A stretch of DNA of 64,000 nt from Liolophura sinensis (GCF_032854445.1 NC_088306.1:12021386-12085385), one strand, 5' to 3'; positions 35,200 to 47,974 are shown, counted from the first letter of the stretch. The notes: generated from the letters alone by a model not told the origin. Program-made: numbers and translations.

Positions 35200-35428
35200 T
35201 ATCGTAGTGTGGCTCAATGGTGCGTCATGTCATGTATTTGGTGTGGCGTTTTAAGTGACGAAGCAACACTGAGAGTTCAAGTCTAGCTCACTACTGCCTT
35301 CGTATCCGGGCGTGGAATTCTCCCGGCCTCTGCCCGCTTTCTTTTCACCACAATGGTGGCCGTCCTCTTATGGGTGAAATATTAGGGCCTAAAACACCAG
35401 TTCTTACGGCACTAAATAAAATAAATAA
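35200..35428 (+). mobile_element. Old, degenerate SINE family A copy
   Basis: Recognisable pieces in order: gagagttcaagtctagctca, cctctgcccgctttc, caccacaatggtggccgtcc, gggtgaaatatt and gcctaaaacacc. Many substitutions separate it from the young copies. No target-site duplication was found. Confidence 0.7.
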
Positions 35429-36649
35429 TATACCCACTACAACACAGGTTTGTTATAAGGAGACGCCGTCTTGCATCATATGGCCGATATACTGTTAAAG
35501 CGACGTTGAAGCTCAAGCAAATGAAAAACCTAAGAAAGAAACAAGCTTTGATCGGGCAGTGCACAATCTTTTAACCTACATGTACAGTTGTACATTCGCG
35601 TCCCGCTAACAAATCAAGTACGGAGTATTTATCACCTTGATTAAACATTGCCTCGCGCTATCACGAACCTTCAAATCTCTCTTTTTTAGTGGTGTATCAA
35701 GACAAGGTTTTCTAGGATACACAACAGAGCATGCATAGAAGTATCCGGTACGTGCAGGATGAATGATAACAAGGGTTATCAGGCATATGGGGGTCGGATA
35801 GTAAATGTGCAGATAATATGCTGTACCCTACCTTTAGACTAGAGGAGCATGGCAAACCGTCTCGTTATTTACTTTCTAATTATACATTTGTGCAAAAGAA
35901 ATCTGTATTTCAGTAGAAGGGATATTAGTGTGAGCAATTCCTTTGTACAAATGTGCATTTGTTGATTTTTATCACTTATTTCACGTATGTACACAAGTAC
36001 TGCATATCGTGTTAAGCAGTACCTGTCTGCATCAAGAATAAGCATTTGTCTTCTAAGGGTAGGGAGCGGGAATAAGGTTTTGGTATTTTGCTGTATGTCT
36101 TTGTGGGAAAATACGGCAGGTCGACAGGGGCGTTGACATCGGGCTGACTAATACTTAAACTATTTCTCTTATACTATAGTGTCAAGCCACAGAATTAATC
36201 AGACTGCTAATTCAAAGGTCTTAAGTGTAACCCATTTCTTGAGTGAGCCTCGTATTTCCTCCGTACAATGAATGAATGAATGAATGGATGAGTGAATCAT
36301 TACGGCTTAACGCCACTTCCGTAGTATTCTTTGCTGCCATATCATACCGACTTTGCATGGAGGCGAAGTCTTTCATTCATGAAATCGTGAGTTCAAAGCT
36401 TGTCCTTGCAGTTTCCCGAGGACAGTAGCAGGAGGAGCATTGCTTTCATAACGGTTTGTTCCAGCATGGCCGCGCAAAAGATTTTGAAATTTACATTTTG
36501 CTATGGCATATTCATACATTCTGTTCTTTTGTACGGTTTTCTTGTATTTTGTCAAGGAGACTTTCAGGACAAGTGTATACCCCACGGGCGAAAGACGTTC
36601 AGCCGAAACCAAAACTTCAGAGAGAAAAAAAACATATATTTAGAATATA
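35429..36649. other. No supported gene
   Basis: A+T-rich DNA with a short aatg simple repeat (36266-36284). Openings near 36400-36750 run into the SINE that follows and are not called. Confidence 0.35.
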
Positions 36650-36750
36650 TTTATTTATTTATTATTTTGGTGTTTTACGCCGTACTCAAGAATATTTCAC
36701 TTTTACGACAGCGGCCAACATTATTGAGAGAGGAAAGCGGGCATAGCCCA
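36650..36750 (-). mobile_element. SINE family A, 5'-truncated copy
   Basis: On the minus strand only the last part is present: gggctatgcccgctttcctc, aatgttggccgctgtcgtaa and the tail gagtacggcgtaaaacacc, then (AAAT)n. Confidence 0.85.
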
Positions 36751-37010
36751 ATTTATTCCTCCAATAAATAAATAAGTTGTTGCGGCCTAGCGAAGCGTTT
36801 AACCCTGAGTAAGGTCAAACCTAACAAGTGGAACTTCGAGTTTCCTTACTACAATGGCCCAGCATCTGAGGATAGGCGTATATAGGAACCTTATGGTCGA
36901 CATGTTGCGAGTATGCTGTGGCGTGAAAAGGCACCGGAAACACGAAGAGAGACCGACATTCTTTACGAGGACACCTAAATAATGTTTTAAAAAATAGCAG
37001 CTAATTATTA

Positions 37011-37213
37011 ATTTATTTATTTTATTTATTTGATTGGTGTTTTACGCCTTACTTAGGAATATTTCACTTATACGACGGCGGCCAGCATTATGGTGGGAGG
37101 AAACCGGGCAGAGCCCGGTAGAAATCCACGACCATCCGCAGGTTTCTGACAGACATTCCCACTTACGGCTGAAGAGGAAGCCAGCATGAGCTTGACTTGA
37201 ACTCACAACGACC
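37011..37213 (-). mobile_element. SINE family A, 5'-truncated copy with TSD
   Basis: On the minus strand it starts at cggtcgttgtgagttcaag, so the first part of the tRNA-like head is missing, and it runs to the tail and (AAAT)n. A perfect 11-bp duplication, gctaattatta, flanks it at 37000-37010 and 37214-37224. Confidence 0.93.
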
Positions 37214-37224
37214 GCTAATTATTA

Positions 37225-39136
37225 AGGCTGTGTAAATAAGAAACAATCACATTTCCAAGGTTGACATATAGCGATTGATGTCATGTATAAACACGACCAC
37301 AATGAATTTTTTTCCTTCTTTATATCAGGTAGTAAATTGATAACCCGTGTATATAGGACATATGAAAAGAAAAGGTCAAGGACGCGGTTCATGACAAAAA
37401 TATGTATTCATTGAGCAAAGTAAAATACATTGCATTTATAAGTCTTGCTTTATGAGTTAAAACATGTAAACATATCGTCGCTGCTGAATGGAGGGCCGAT
37501 AACTGTATATACGGTACCATATCTCAGTCTATAACTCAATTCTTTCGTCCTTGTTCATTCTTGTACATACCACAACATCTGCCCTAGTATGGCACTGAGT
37601 AAAAAGACCATAGCACTTGCACATACGAAATACATTAAACAACAAATATAGACAATCAAATGGTTCTCGATAGTCGACAAGCACACGTTATTTTTTATAT
37701 TAGTTTGTATTCGAATTATGGCACCATACAAACCGACACAGGACGGAAGGCGGGAACAATCACGTGGCGATCTCGAGGCAATTGCCGTTAGTTAGTGGCT
37801 GGTACGACTGATCCACTGTTATGTATTGTAATGCTGTATAACACAATGCACTATATAGTGTAATATTATTCAAACCAGAATTACCATGCATGTCAGCCTG
37901 GCTGAACAATCCGATGTAGGCATGTTACTAATAAAATTGACGAAATGTCAGAAAAATTACTAAGACAAGATGAAAGTTAAAGTATAGCATTAAGTTTTGT
38001 GGAGAGAAAGACACATAACAATTCCGCCCGTGACTGATATCCGGCTTGCACCACGTGATCACACTTCAATCATATCCTTTTCTTTCATACTTGTATCTAC
38101 ATAGAAAAACACCTCATAAAACAAACATAATAACTGAATCATCCGAAACTGAGATATAAATAGATAAATGTACCAAAATATAAATCTATTTATACCTATA
38201 TGGTTTCATTATTAAACGCCTCATTTCTGCGCATGCGCACCTTTAAGTGATCAATAGCCTGAATCGGATGCGCAGCACTGACAAATCGCACGATTAATTA
38301 TGTCTGTGTTGATTCCTTAGCACGTGTACGTCGATCGACCACAAGCAAAATGGTTTACAGGGCATGTCAATACAATATCCCGTTATTGAGATTACAAGCC
38401 TGCTATCAATCACGCCAGATAAACTGTGGGTATCTTAACTGTGTAGATAATTAGTGCTGAAACGTTCGCTTTGAGACTATGGATTACCAGAGACCGTCCA
38501 TGTCAATCGCCCAGTAGTACATCATTCCAAGCAACACGATTTCTTTAATTTCGTATTTTGCTTTATCGTGTCATATGATCTCGCTGTACATATACCAAAT
38601 ATCGGTCACATTATACCTCTGTGGATTTCGCCCCGTTCTATGAGCATAATAGGTTTATCACAGGTTGAATCACTTGGTTAGACTTGGTAATGATATCAGT
38701 CTAACTAATGTGTGTTTTTTGTGAGGGGTTGGGTGGTATGGGGCCGAGAGAACACGTAAGAACAGATATGATCTCTATAAGGGTCCCAGCAGAGGACTGG
38801 CACAAGCAGATCCTCAGAGTACCATCCATGTTAATACTATCACCATCCCTCGTTAGAGTTTCTAGACAGAAACACCACATGTATGGCGTCTTATAACCAC
38901 TCCAGGTATGTCAGGCACAGCAACCCTGCTTTCGTAGGCATCAGTCACTGATGCAGGGTCAACGGTAAGTTGTTATCCTCAAGGGGCAATTCGTCAATCA
39001 CAGTGGGGGCAAGCACCTTGTCAAGGTCAAGGTCACTGCTGCGTCTTGGTATAACCGAAGTGCGGAGACAGCTACCCATTGCATATATGTACGTCTATAG
39101 TTTATATAAAATCGTTATTGTTTTCTGTTGCACATA
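37225..39136. other. Downstream flank and 3' UTR of the WxxW gene
   Basis: Lies beyond the stop codon at 39139-39137 of the minus-strand gene. The part nearest the stop should be its 3' UTR. No clean AATAAA was seen on the minus strand close by; an ATTAAA near 38543 is one candidate. The 116-codon plus opening 38970-39320 partly overlaps the last exon in antisense and is not called. Confidence 0.35.
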
Positions 39137-39711
39137 TCAATTGGAATCCTTTGTGGGAAATGGCAGACCCAGTTTGATTATGGCGTCGGCGTATGATGGA
39201 GGGGGTGTGGGTTGTCCCACAGAAAGCCGTCTCATTATTGAAAGAACTTCCAAATGCATGCCTGGTAAAATTCTTGTCCGTCGCGAGGAGCTCCCGTTTC
39301 CGCTACTGTTGTTGTTTTGACCGGAAGTGTCGTCAGCATTGTTCTCTGACGTGGATGGTTGGTTGTTGAAGACCTCGTCAGATAGCACCGGGTACGGATT
39401 CACTACAGAATTGGGGAGTTGTGTCTCGCTGTTTAACAGAGTTGACGTGCTGCCGAATGTCAAATCCACTGGACTTCCACCTCCAAACAACGCCTCGTAA
39501 GTCGGTGGGCTATCGACCAACGACGGATCGGTCTCGCTTGTTACAGAAGAGCCTCTCTCAGTGGCTGAAACTGGGTCACGTCGTTCCTCTTCGGGGGCGG
39601 GACAGTACCTCCGCTTTAGGTTGATGACGACGACCCAGGCGATGGGGATGACGAGGAATACCACGGCCAGTACGGCGACCCACGTGTAGACAGCCTCATC
39701 TGTGACCGAAC
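39137..39711 (-). CDS. WxxW-domain type I membrane protein, exon 4: transmembrane helix and PPxY tail
   Basis: Last exon. The acceptor ttatttttcctccaccag is followed by GT TCG GTC (phase 1), which joins exon 3 to give Gly135; the stop TGA is at 39139-39137. It encodes residues 135-325. A hydrophobic helix at about 145-164 is followed by the basic stop-transfer NLKRRY, predicting an inside C-terminus. The tail of about 155 residues is Ser/Asn/Pro-rich and has two PPxY motifs: PPTY at 203-206 (in SPPTYEALF) and PPSY at 305-308 (in PPPSYADAI). It also has a basophilic-kinase-like RRLS near 295. PPxY motifs bind WW domains, for example of Nedd4-type ubiquitin ligases, so trafficking or adaptor roles are plausible. 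The exon is G+C-richer than its flanks. The opening continues upstream of 39711 through the intron only by chance. Confidence 0.88.
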
Positions 39712-40009
39712 CTGGTGGAGGAAAAATAAAAAGGCTGGTGAATTTACTGTGCTGGTCATACCGGAAGGACCGGAATGCTGCTCCGATCACAAAAATATAA
39801 ACTAGACAAACAGGCCAAATATTTACAACAATGTATTGAACATAATGTAAACAGCCCAACTCAGCAATCTCGAAATCTCTCGTGCTATCATGAAAAATAC
39901 AATTCACTGTGAGGTCTTTCATTGTTGTTGTTCTTGCTGCTGTTAATGTGTATGATTTCGTCTTGATGCTGTTATTATGGCTGCGTAATGCTGTTCTAGT
40001 TGTATTTAC

Positions 40010-40226
40010 CTGAAGTACACCGGAAGCGGACCTCGTAATCCTGACATTTGACGCCAAGGGGTTGGTCCTGGTTACGACAGTATAGTCCCCCTTTGGTGCA
40101 TGGCCGGTAAAGGGTGTCCAGGCCCACTTTCTGCAGCAAGTTACTCTCCGTGAAAGTTTCCGTGGACCCGACCCGACGACACTGCGCGGAGAGTATATTG
40201 TATCCAGGACAGACTTCCCAGCCACG
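40010..40226 (-). CDS. WxxW-domain membrane protein, exon 3: C-terminal part of the cysteine domain
   Basis: Bounded by a pyrimidine-rich acceptor (gtttctgtgaacag, exon start 40226, phase 0) and the donor G|GTAAAT (exon end 40010, phase 1). It encodes 72 codons (residues 63-134), with six cysteines. The pattern GLYCRNQDQ, then CQDYEVRFRC, is the hallmark end of the Mucin2_WxxW (CysD) domain known from gel-forming mucins, CILP and oikosin-like proteins. Introns of 281 and 298 bases flank it. The 365-codon opening annotated by naive calling uses a different, wrong frame through this exon. Confidence 0.9.
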
Positions 40227-40507
40227 CTGTTCACAGAAACAGAAACGTCTTAATGAAACGAATCATACCGGATTAGTTTGGGTTGGATATTAAAATCACA
40301 TTTCAATTCCAGTGACAATTTTGTAACGGTACTTAAAAAACCCACAGGAGCACTATAGACAAGTAGCATCGTTGCCATTTGGCATCACAGATGTCACGTT
40401 CAGCAGCTGCTACAAAACTTTCACGAACAAAACTGCACAATGGTGCCTTCGTTTTAAAATAAACAACCCACATATGAAGCATGCTGAAAAATGGCTAAGC
40501 GGCGTAC

Positions 40508-40584
40508 CTTTCGTATGCTGTACAAACTCTCGTCGTCCCCGCCATAGGTTGTGGGTTTGTCTGTGTTATACCACTGGGTCCAGA
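40508..40584 (-). CDS. WxxW-domain membrane protein, exon 2: WxxW motif
   Basis: A 77-base exon. The acceptor is preceded by a strong pyrimidine tract (ttttcccctttgtgttttttcag) shortened here to its last bases cctttgtgttttttcag, and the donor is AAG|GTACGC. It starts in phase 1 and ends in phase 0. It encodes WTQWYNTDKPTTYGGDDES and then LYSIRK (residues 38-62). WTQW followed by N-x-D-x-P and a Gly-Asp-Asp-Glu stretch is the diagnostic start of the WxxW domain. The first residue (37) is completed from the previous exon: Ile if joined directly to exon 1. Many CysD domains have a Cys just before the WxxW; none is present here. Confidence 0.9.
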
Positions 40585-41230
40585 CTGAAAAAACACAAAG
40601 GGGAAAAGAACCACATTAATATTTGTAATATTTGTAATTTTCAAACTTGGACAATAGCTTGTGTGAGTATCCAGAACCACGCACATCACAAGATACAAGC
40701 CATAATAAACGTCCTCGTGATCCCTATTCGGCAACCATATCGAAGCAATAGATCTACACGCCACAATAGCTCATAAACTGTTGATCAAAATAAAACTAAA
40801 TAACACTGGGTATGTCAGACCATAACAATTTTGCTCCAATATGACTGACCAGTATAGCTCTGTGCTGATCCCTATATAAACTCGCCATTGTTTATCACCA
40901 CTTCTGACCTTGCCTGGAATCCATTGGTATGGTCTTTGCAGTAAATGACATGAGAGCTGATGTGACACTTCTTAATGAACTCCGCGGCTTTTAAGAGGTA
41001 GTAGCTATACGAATTCTATAGTGGGCTGACAGAGCCATTCTCTTGAGTCGAAAACATCACATTAACTGAAGTAGACGCAGTTCTTTTGTAGGTCAGTGAC
41101 TCTTTCCGTGACTAATTATGCATATGTTGACAAATCAGAATGTACAAATCTTTGCATCGGGTCTAGCTTGAGTTCATTTGCATTAAAATTACCGTCTGTC
41201 GTGTATCAAAAGAGCATGATATTTTCATTC

Positions 41231-41389
41231 TCTTGTGAACCGTAAAGCATCGTGTGTCTTGCTAAGAAAGCTAACAGTGCGTTGTGTATCGCGTGCCGAA
41301 ACGTTAGGATAGCTGCGGCGTACAAGCACCACGATTGGTTTCTTGCGAACCGTAAAGACATAATGAATCATGCTAGAAAGGCTGTTAGT

Positions 41390-41390
<1 letters not shown>
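41231..41390. repeat. Imperfect 50-bp duplication, 110 bases apart
   Basis: The sequence gaaccgtaaag..., ending in tgct(a)agaaagct, at 41236-41275 recurs at 41346-41385 with about 75-80% visible identity. It abuts the (TA)n tract and lies in intron 1 of the WxxW gene. Confidence 0.5.

Positions 41391-41392
<2 letters not shown>

Positions 41393-41472
<80 letters not shown>
41393..41472. repeat. (TA)n microsatellite, about 40 copies
   Basis: An uninterrupted run of TA from 41393 to 41472, likely hypervariable and able to extrude cruciform structures. It is inside intron 1 of the WxxW gene, about 800 bases before exon 2. Confidence 0.97.
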
Positions 41473-41475
<3 letters not shown>

Positions 41476-41738
41476 GTATACTTGGCGTATATAACATGGA
41501 CTAACTGTCTGCTTAGCTCCTCAACCTGGATGAATATCTCACAAAGCCCCTAACCATTTAGATCGGCTAAGAGGAAAACGCTGGGCAAAGTTATATCTTG
41601 GTATATGATAAAACCTAGCATGTTCCAATCCCACAAAAGGTGACGCCAATACATGTTGTAGCCATCTGAGATATACTGGTAAATCCCATGCCTAACTACA
41701 ACAATAAGGAAGATAAAACGAAGATAATGGTCACTTAC

Positions 41739-41946
41739 TTTGGCCTTTGAATACGATAATATGTAGCACATGATCCGCAGAGGGTTGGGTTATCGTTAGG
41801 TGTATGGATTTAAAAGTTCCTACCACCAAAGCCGTTTGGAAAGATTCGCTGAGATGGACACTAAAACAGGCTTCTGTTGGTTCTGGCCTTGAACACGCTA
41901 CCTTGTTGATAAATTGCACGTGAACTTCCGCCCTCAACACCCACCT
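41739..41946 (-). CDS. Candidate optional exon of the WxxW gene
   Basis: On the minus strand a frame open for about 70 codons ends at a good donor, CAAA|GTAAGT (41739), in phase 1, the phase exon 2 needs. The peptide (VHVQFINKVACSRPEP..., VLHIIVFKGQ) alternates hydrophobic and polar residues like a beta-sheet domain and has two Cys. The weak point is the acceptor: AG at 41948-41947 gives phase 0, AG at 41946-41945 gives phase 2, and the phase-1 choice (start 41924) has no pyrimidine tract. If it starts at 41924 it is a symmetric 186-base cassette. It may also be a chance opening. Confidence 0.3.
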
Positions 41947-42129
41947 CTGTTTATTTTCCTTTCACCATGACTTTCGTCAAGTTTCGTCAAAAAATATTTT
42001 CCTAAAGTCTGGTTTCGCATATATATTTTGAGCAGAATACAGGTAACTCCTTGTTGTAGTCAACATATGTATTTACTTTCATTATATTTGTGTCGGAATT
42101 AGGACATTAAGAACAATACAAGAGTAGTC

Positions 42130-42219
42130 TTGTACAGTTGTGTAAATATAGAAATGCATGTAAGTATACAACCCTTGTACAGTTTGTGTAAATATAGAAA
42201 TGCGTGTAAGTATACAACC
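42130..42219. repeat. Tandem duplication of about 46 bases
   Basis: The unit cttgtacagttgtgtaaata followed by tagaaatgcatgtaagtata and caaccc occurs twice in a row with few differences. It is intronic. Confidence 0.8.
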
Positions 42220-45029
42220 CATACCTAACAACAATGCCTGTATATTCCTGTATTGCATTTACTTCCATCGTAATGACACAGATATAGTTATCAAAATATC
42301 GACAATGATTTCAGTTTATTCCATCATAATTTCCTAAATATTAAGAGGTTACACAACAGCGGTCAGGTGAAATGCAGCTCACGTGAAATGCAGATCACGT
42401 GAAGGAGTCAGAATGGTCTGCGCCAAGGAAACATTAATCCGGATTTATAGTGACGGCTGGATGCATCTCGGCATATCAATATAATCAACCACATGTTACT
42501 TTTTAATTAACACCCATTGACACCCATTTGACCTTTGTTAGGTTATCAGGAACAAATTAATAAGGCATCGAGTCGCTGTTGGATTCCCTGACCCTGTCGT
42601 ACTGGTAACCGTGTAAAACAACATGGAAAGATGTCTCTCATAAATTTACATAGGTTTAGATTTGTAATCTGTAGACTGTTGCGCACGTGCAAATTTTCAC
42701 ATTGTAAATTAATGTGTGAAACCCGACGATACTTTTCAAGTTGTTTCATTTAAATCTACTGAGTGATGACACGCTGAGGTGAAAATAAGGAAAGAGCCTA
42801 GGAAGTGAGTTCTAAGGCGTTTAACGTAATTACGGTGGTGAATTTATCAGCAAGGCGTCATATCCAAAGTTTTGTCACAACAACAAGTGTGTGATACAAT
42901 AAAAACAACAAATACTGCGCGAATGCATCAAGAACAAATGACAGATCTGCGGTCACTAGCCGAAGCTGCGACACATGCGCGTTTAAAACTGCACCCCACA
43001 GTCAAGTACAAGCAGATCATCTTCCCAGTCAACAACATCAACAAGGCTGTGTTACAGATATAGAAAACAAAAGGGCGCGGATCATCCAGCTAATCAAATC
43101 ACACTACCACAAATGTGTGGTAAATTGTCTCAACATCAGAGTTGTTTTTATCACAGGATAGTTTGTGTTATGTCAACAACACATTCCCAATAGCAGGATA
43201 TCTCTAAAAACAACATACACTCAAAGTCTTCCGTTGAATTCGTTCCCCGAGTGATGATGGAATGCGTCGTTTCAAAATATGATTTCTGATAACGAATTAA
43301 CCCGTCATATCGACCAGTGCACAACTCTCTTTTTGCCTCTAAAGTACAGGATCATTCCCACAAGATCATATATTGACGCACTGAGAACAGCAAATGGTAG
43401 ACCCGTATACGTATATATGTCAGCTGATCGATTCGACGATACTACAAAGATATGGTCAATTGTCTTGGCAACATAGGCCTTTTCTTAACACAAGATGGCT
43501 TCCTTTGTGAATAGTTCACCAAAATATTTTGAGTATATTATATGTCAAGGTATATTGCCGTAATATCCTCTTATTATATAAAACAGATATAACATCGTGC
43601 AGCCACGTAACCAGATCTGCGACTAGAAACAAACTGGTTTGACCAACAAAGTACTACCTTACTGTGTTCGATAGTTAAAAAAAAAAACGGATGAAGCTAT
43701 ATGTCTACCTACGTGCATTTAAACGGGCCATGACTTCTGTCCATGTGCTCTCATGAACACAGACCTAGTACAGTTATATTTACTTGTACGCGTGTGTTAA
43801 TCAACCTGCTACAAAATACAGGTCAGTGGCTATCTATAGATGACCAGTGTCAAAATCATTCAGCACATGGCCGAAGATGGCACAACACACACGAGAGACA
43901 ACGGAAAATATATCGGATGACCGTTGGTGATTGTTGGGTTAGGTTAAATATAGGTCGTGCTGGCTGTTTGACATTTCTACCAGACAGTCATGCGTAAATA
44001 GATAGTTTTGGGGAAAAAATCGTTACAAAACCAGCTTAATGACCATGGCGTGCATGATTTAGGATCAAGACTAAAAATGCGGACCTGGCTGAAGGACGCA
44101 TGTGTTTTGCCTCATTTCGCTTTTGTTTATGAAATATCATCTCCATGACCCAGAATATAAAACATCGTTAGATACAATATTAGTTTCGAATAAAAAATGA
44201 TCAGGTATAGTATTATCCTTTGTCAGCTTCCCCCCAGCTATCATACAACACGCTGTGTGGACCAGGCATGAAGGACAAGGGTGCTCGTTGTTGTTGTTCA
44301 TTTTTTCTCTTTCACCGACTTCGCACGCATTCGATACACACACACATATATATATATGTTATCACCTTTCCGTCCGATACAGCTGAATCATTGTTTTTCC
44401 GAGTCACTCAAAATCGGTTCTGCTTTAAAATACTCGCCGCATAGCTAGACTAAACGATCGACCAAATCACCCATCGATCAACAACCAAGTCGTGGTTCAA
44501 GCTATCAAAAGAATCAAATGTTAAAAAAATGATGAAACAGACATATCGATCACTGAATGGGTATTGGTTTTAAAAGGTCTCTCTTATTCTTATTAGTTCT
44601 TCAATCCAATACATGCGATAAGCTCATTACTAGTATACTAATATTCTATAATAACATAATACTACATTATATGTAATTATATATTATATTATAATTATAA
44701 TATATAGGCCTAATATAATATAATATTATAACTTATATAATAAAACATATATATATATAAGTTTTTCCACGCGCGAAGAATTATTAGATAGCGTGTCACA
44801 GAGACTCGGGACGTTTGCGCAAAAGGCATCATGAATATGGCTTAAGGGAGGCTGACATTTCAGACTGCACACCCAACATAAGTGTATGTCTACTCATCTA
44901 CACACAGTCCACATGCATATCACACTGCAAAACTCCATTTACAGGCATGTGATACCCGATTAAATCTGTATGGTTTGACACACAAATCATAACACGATAT
45001 ATACATGTTCAACTACACAAAAGAGTAAA
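42220..45029. other. Intron 1 of the WxxW gene, no further exon defined
   Basis: Several short openings occur (for example 42872-43063, 43279-43476 and 43743-43997), without splice-site support. Positions 44620-44760 are almost pure A+T with several ata/tat self-complementary runs. Confidence 0.35.
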
Positions 45030-45281
45030 TGAGTGATTGGAGTTTAGCATCGGACTTAACAATATTTCAGTCATATGACAAAGAAGGAATCCTTAGAGTA
45101 CATGCAATGTACCTCCTTGTTGCAGGAAGGATTTCCATCGCTCTTTTATCTAGTGCCGCTTCAGTGAGACTACTTTCAACTTCCTCTTTTTTTAGGTCTT
45201 AGGTGTAACCAGACCTCGGACTGACCCTGGGTCTAACGGCCCCGAAGCAGACGGTCTGCCAACTGAGCTATCGGAGCCGAT
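45030..45281 (-). mobile_element. SINE family B, internally deleted copy
   Basis: On the minus strand it has the head atcggctccgatagctcagt with accgtctgcttcggggccgt, then acctaagacctaaaaaaaga, gtctcactgaagcggcacta, gaaatccttcctgcaaca and a decayed tail ttaagtccgatgctaaactc. About 45 bases of the usual body (the aaggggatagtgcaaccc region) are missing. It lies in intron 1 of the WxxW gene. Confidence 0.85.
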
Positions 45282-45539
45282 ACTACACAAAGAACAATGC
45301 AAATTTATGTCCTAGGTGTTTCACTCCGAGTTTAACTACAAACAAACTCTAAACACAAAAGAGAGACAATGATTCCTGCTTTATCATTTGATCGACCCTT
45401 TGCCCTAACTGTACACTTGCAGGCGAAATATACATCTGTATATCAGTATATATTGCCACAAGTTTCATTCTGATTGAAGTACAGGCTGGTTTTCCAATGT
45501 ATAGATATGACCAGTCACTAGCAGAAAGCGTGGAATCTA
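45282..45539. other. Intronic spacer
   Basis: Nothing recognised. Confidence 0.4.
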
Positions 45540-46050
45540 AAGAAACGTTTGCTGGTTTTGTGAATATACAGATACGTCCTTTAGCTGATTAGCGTGACAG
45601 CGCGGGAAACAATTGCTCGTTTTGTGACTGTTAAGATACGGCTGAATGATGTGTGAGAGTACGAGGGAAACATTTGTTCGTTTTGTGACTGTACAGATAC
45701 GGCCCGCTGACTGACATGTGAGAATACGAGGGAAACATTTGCTCATTTTGTGACTGTACAGATACGGCCCGCTGACTGATGCGTGAGAGTAGCCTACAGG
45801 GGGCAATTGCTCGTTTTGTGACTGTAGCTGATAAGCGTGACAGCATGAAATAATGGCTCGTTTTGTGACTGTACAAATACGGCCCGCTGGCTGATGCGTG
45901 AAAGTATGATAGAAACATTTGCTGGTTCTGACTGTATAGATACCCCCATATTCCACAAGCGTGACAATTATAGAAACATTTGCTGATCAGCTTCGTGAAT
46001 GTAGAGACACTCCTGTGGCTACATGATAAGCGTGACGGCGAATGAAACAG
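45540..46050. repeat. Minisatellite of about 65-bp units, eight copies
   Basis: The unit gaaacatttgctcgttttgt, then gactgtacagatacggcccg, then ctgactgatgcgtgagagta recurs at about 45543, 45608, 45667, 45732, 45799, 45847, 45912 and 45974, with spacing of 48-67 bases. The antisense Ser/His/Cys-rich openings (45537-46068) come from this repeat. It lies in intron 1 of the WxxW gene. Confidence 0.85.
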
Positions 46051-47974
46051 ACGTGAGAATCTGACCAATTGGAGTTACAATCCAATGCGCAGTGGGACTT
46101 ACACACTGAACGTGTAGCGATCATCCTAATGTACTTATAGATCTGGATAGTTACACCAAGTTTCGAGAATGGGTGCGTGGTAGGGGTGGAGCGAGGGGGT
46201 GCTGGTATAGAGACTACAAATATAGCTCTGATGTGGGTCAGCATGCGTGACACGACAAAGTTCAACCATAACTGTAACACCTCGGTGCTAATTGTGAATG
46301 AGAAAAAGAAGATAACATTTTGAGCCTGCTCAACCCGTGTATTTTTTCACGTAGGTTAGTATATTCGCAGATCTATAGGTCATACAGTGGTATATTTCAC
46401 ACATCTCTAGTTTCAGCGGTATAATCGTTAACAGTGACAGGGTTTATATAGAGTTCAATATTTTGCTGTGTATTCTATGAATATATAAAAACTAACTGAC
46501 AACAACACTAGCAAATATATTTAGTATGGCAAATATATAATTGGCATAAATGCATGCGGACTTATTCGTAGATGTCGTTCGTGAATATGAAAGCTCTGCG
46601 CTCAATACATGCACAGTATACCCTATATTGTTCTAAAAAGGTAATGCTATCAACACATATTAAAGTATATGTTATGGCTCACATGTTGTGTTATGTATGT
46701 GTTATATATGTTACAGATGCTGTATGTACATTTTTACTTTAAGGATAGGATCTGTCTGACCCGCATGGCAAATTTATCGCACGGCGTAACATTTGCTTTA
46801 AACAAATATACCATTTATGTCATACGCTGTACATCGGGTATGCACAATCACTATTGGGACTACGTGTTACGTTACGCGCCATCGTCCACATCCCTTCGGG
46901 GAGAAATGCGCAGATTTGCACACAGAGGTCCATTGTAGTCCGATGGATTAAAACAACAGTCATTTACTGTGACTATACCAGCCAAATGTACAGAAGTCAC
47001 ACAACCATGTTAACTTCTGAGTAAAAATTTACGATGGATTTATAAGCGGATTTAGCTTTATAATTAACTCTCGGCAGTTTGACACATCCGCCACACAACA
47101 GGATAAATGTGCCCGTATACATATTCTTTAAACCTAAAACAAAAGCTAAATTCGGCACTTACCCCTTGGTGAGAAAACCATTTTGCTGTGTAGAGTGAAG
47201 AACATGTGTTCGCAGTAACGGTATGGTAACACACTTTGCCTTGTTACCCACTGTGTGTTATATTGGTACAAGATCGGAAATGTGTTATCCTACATCAGTG
47301 TTATACCATCGTTGTACATATAATCCATGCACTTCATCGCACTGAGGTATATAGTCAATTGGTCCGTTATAATAACTGTTATGTGCAGATCCCCTGTGTA
47401 AAAGGTGCACCTGAGCTGTTACTTGAACGAGCAGGTACACACGAGAGCCGAAACCTGTCCCGCTCAACGACTTTATACCTGACCGCAATCAAGTAATTAA
47501 ATATAGACACAGCGTTACTTGTGCGACACGCGGCCACTCATGCTTCGTCACTAAACATGACACTGGTAGTTTGCAGTTATATACATCACCGATGCGCCTG
47601 CGCGCGGTTTGTGTGTGTGGAGTGCATATATATGTGTATATATCTTCTGTGCATACATGTATATATATATAAATATTTGACGTTTAAAGGGGTGAAAATT
47701 TAATTAAATTCTGATACAGCGTCAAATAAACAGGTATATATATGAATCTTCATACACACATATATTTGGAGAAAAATCACCATCGATGTTTTAGCATCCA
47801 TAAAGCAGTGGTGAATTAAACATCGAAATTATATGCTGACATATGCAGGGGCCAATCAATTTGCGTAATTAAAAACGGAACATGGCTATTTAACAATAAG
47901 GAAAAGAACACGAGTGTCAAATTTGGCCTCTGGTGAATCCCCATCAGGTTGTCAATGCATAGAGTAAAGATATA
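46051..47974. other. Intronic DNA, no exon defined
   Basis: Openings at 46669-46938 and 47236-47496 have no splice or domain support. A short tata run lies at 47620-47670. Confidence 0.35.

Noticed and set aside
39137-40234. A single 365-codon minus-strand reading frame taken as an intronless gene
   Set aside because: Its C-terminal 190 codons are real (exon 4), but the N-terminal part reads the intron and the wrong frame of exon 3. The spliced model restores the WxxW domain with consistent phases.
40372-40776. Plus-strand 134-codon opening
   Set aside because: Antisense to exon 2 of the WxxW gene and its introns, with no coding features of its own.
41225-41497. Openings with a long Tyr-Ile repeat on both strands
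   Set aside because: Translation of the (TA)n microsatellite.
45537-46068. Minus-strand openings of 139 and 145 codons
   Set aside because: Products of the 65-bp minisatellite, open in two frames at once, without splice sites or domain.
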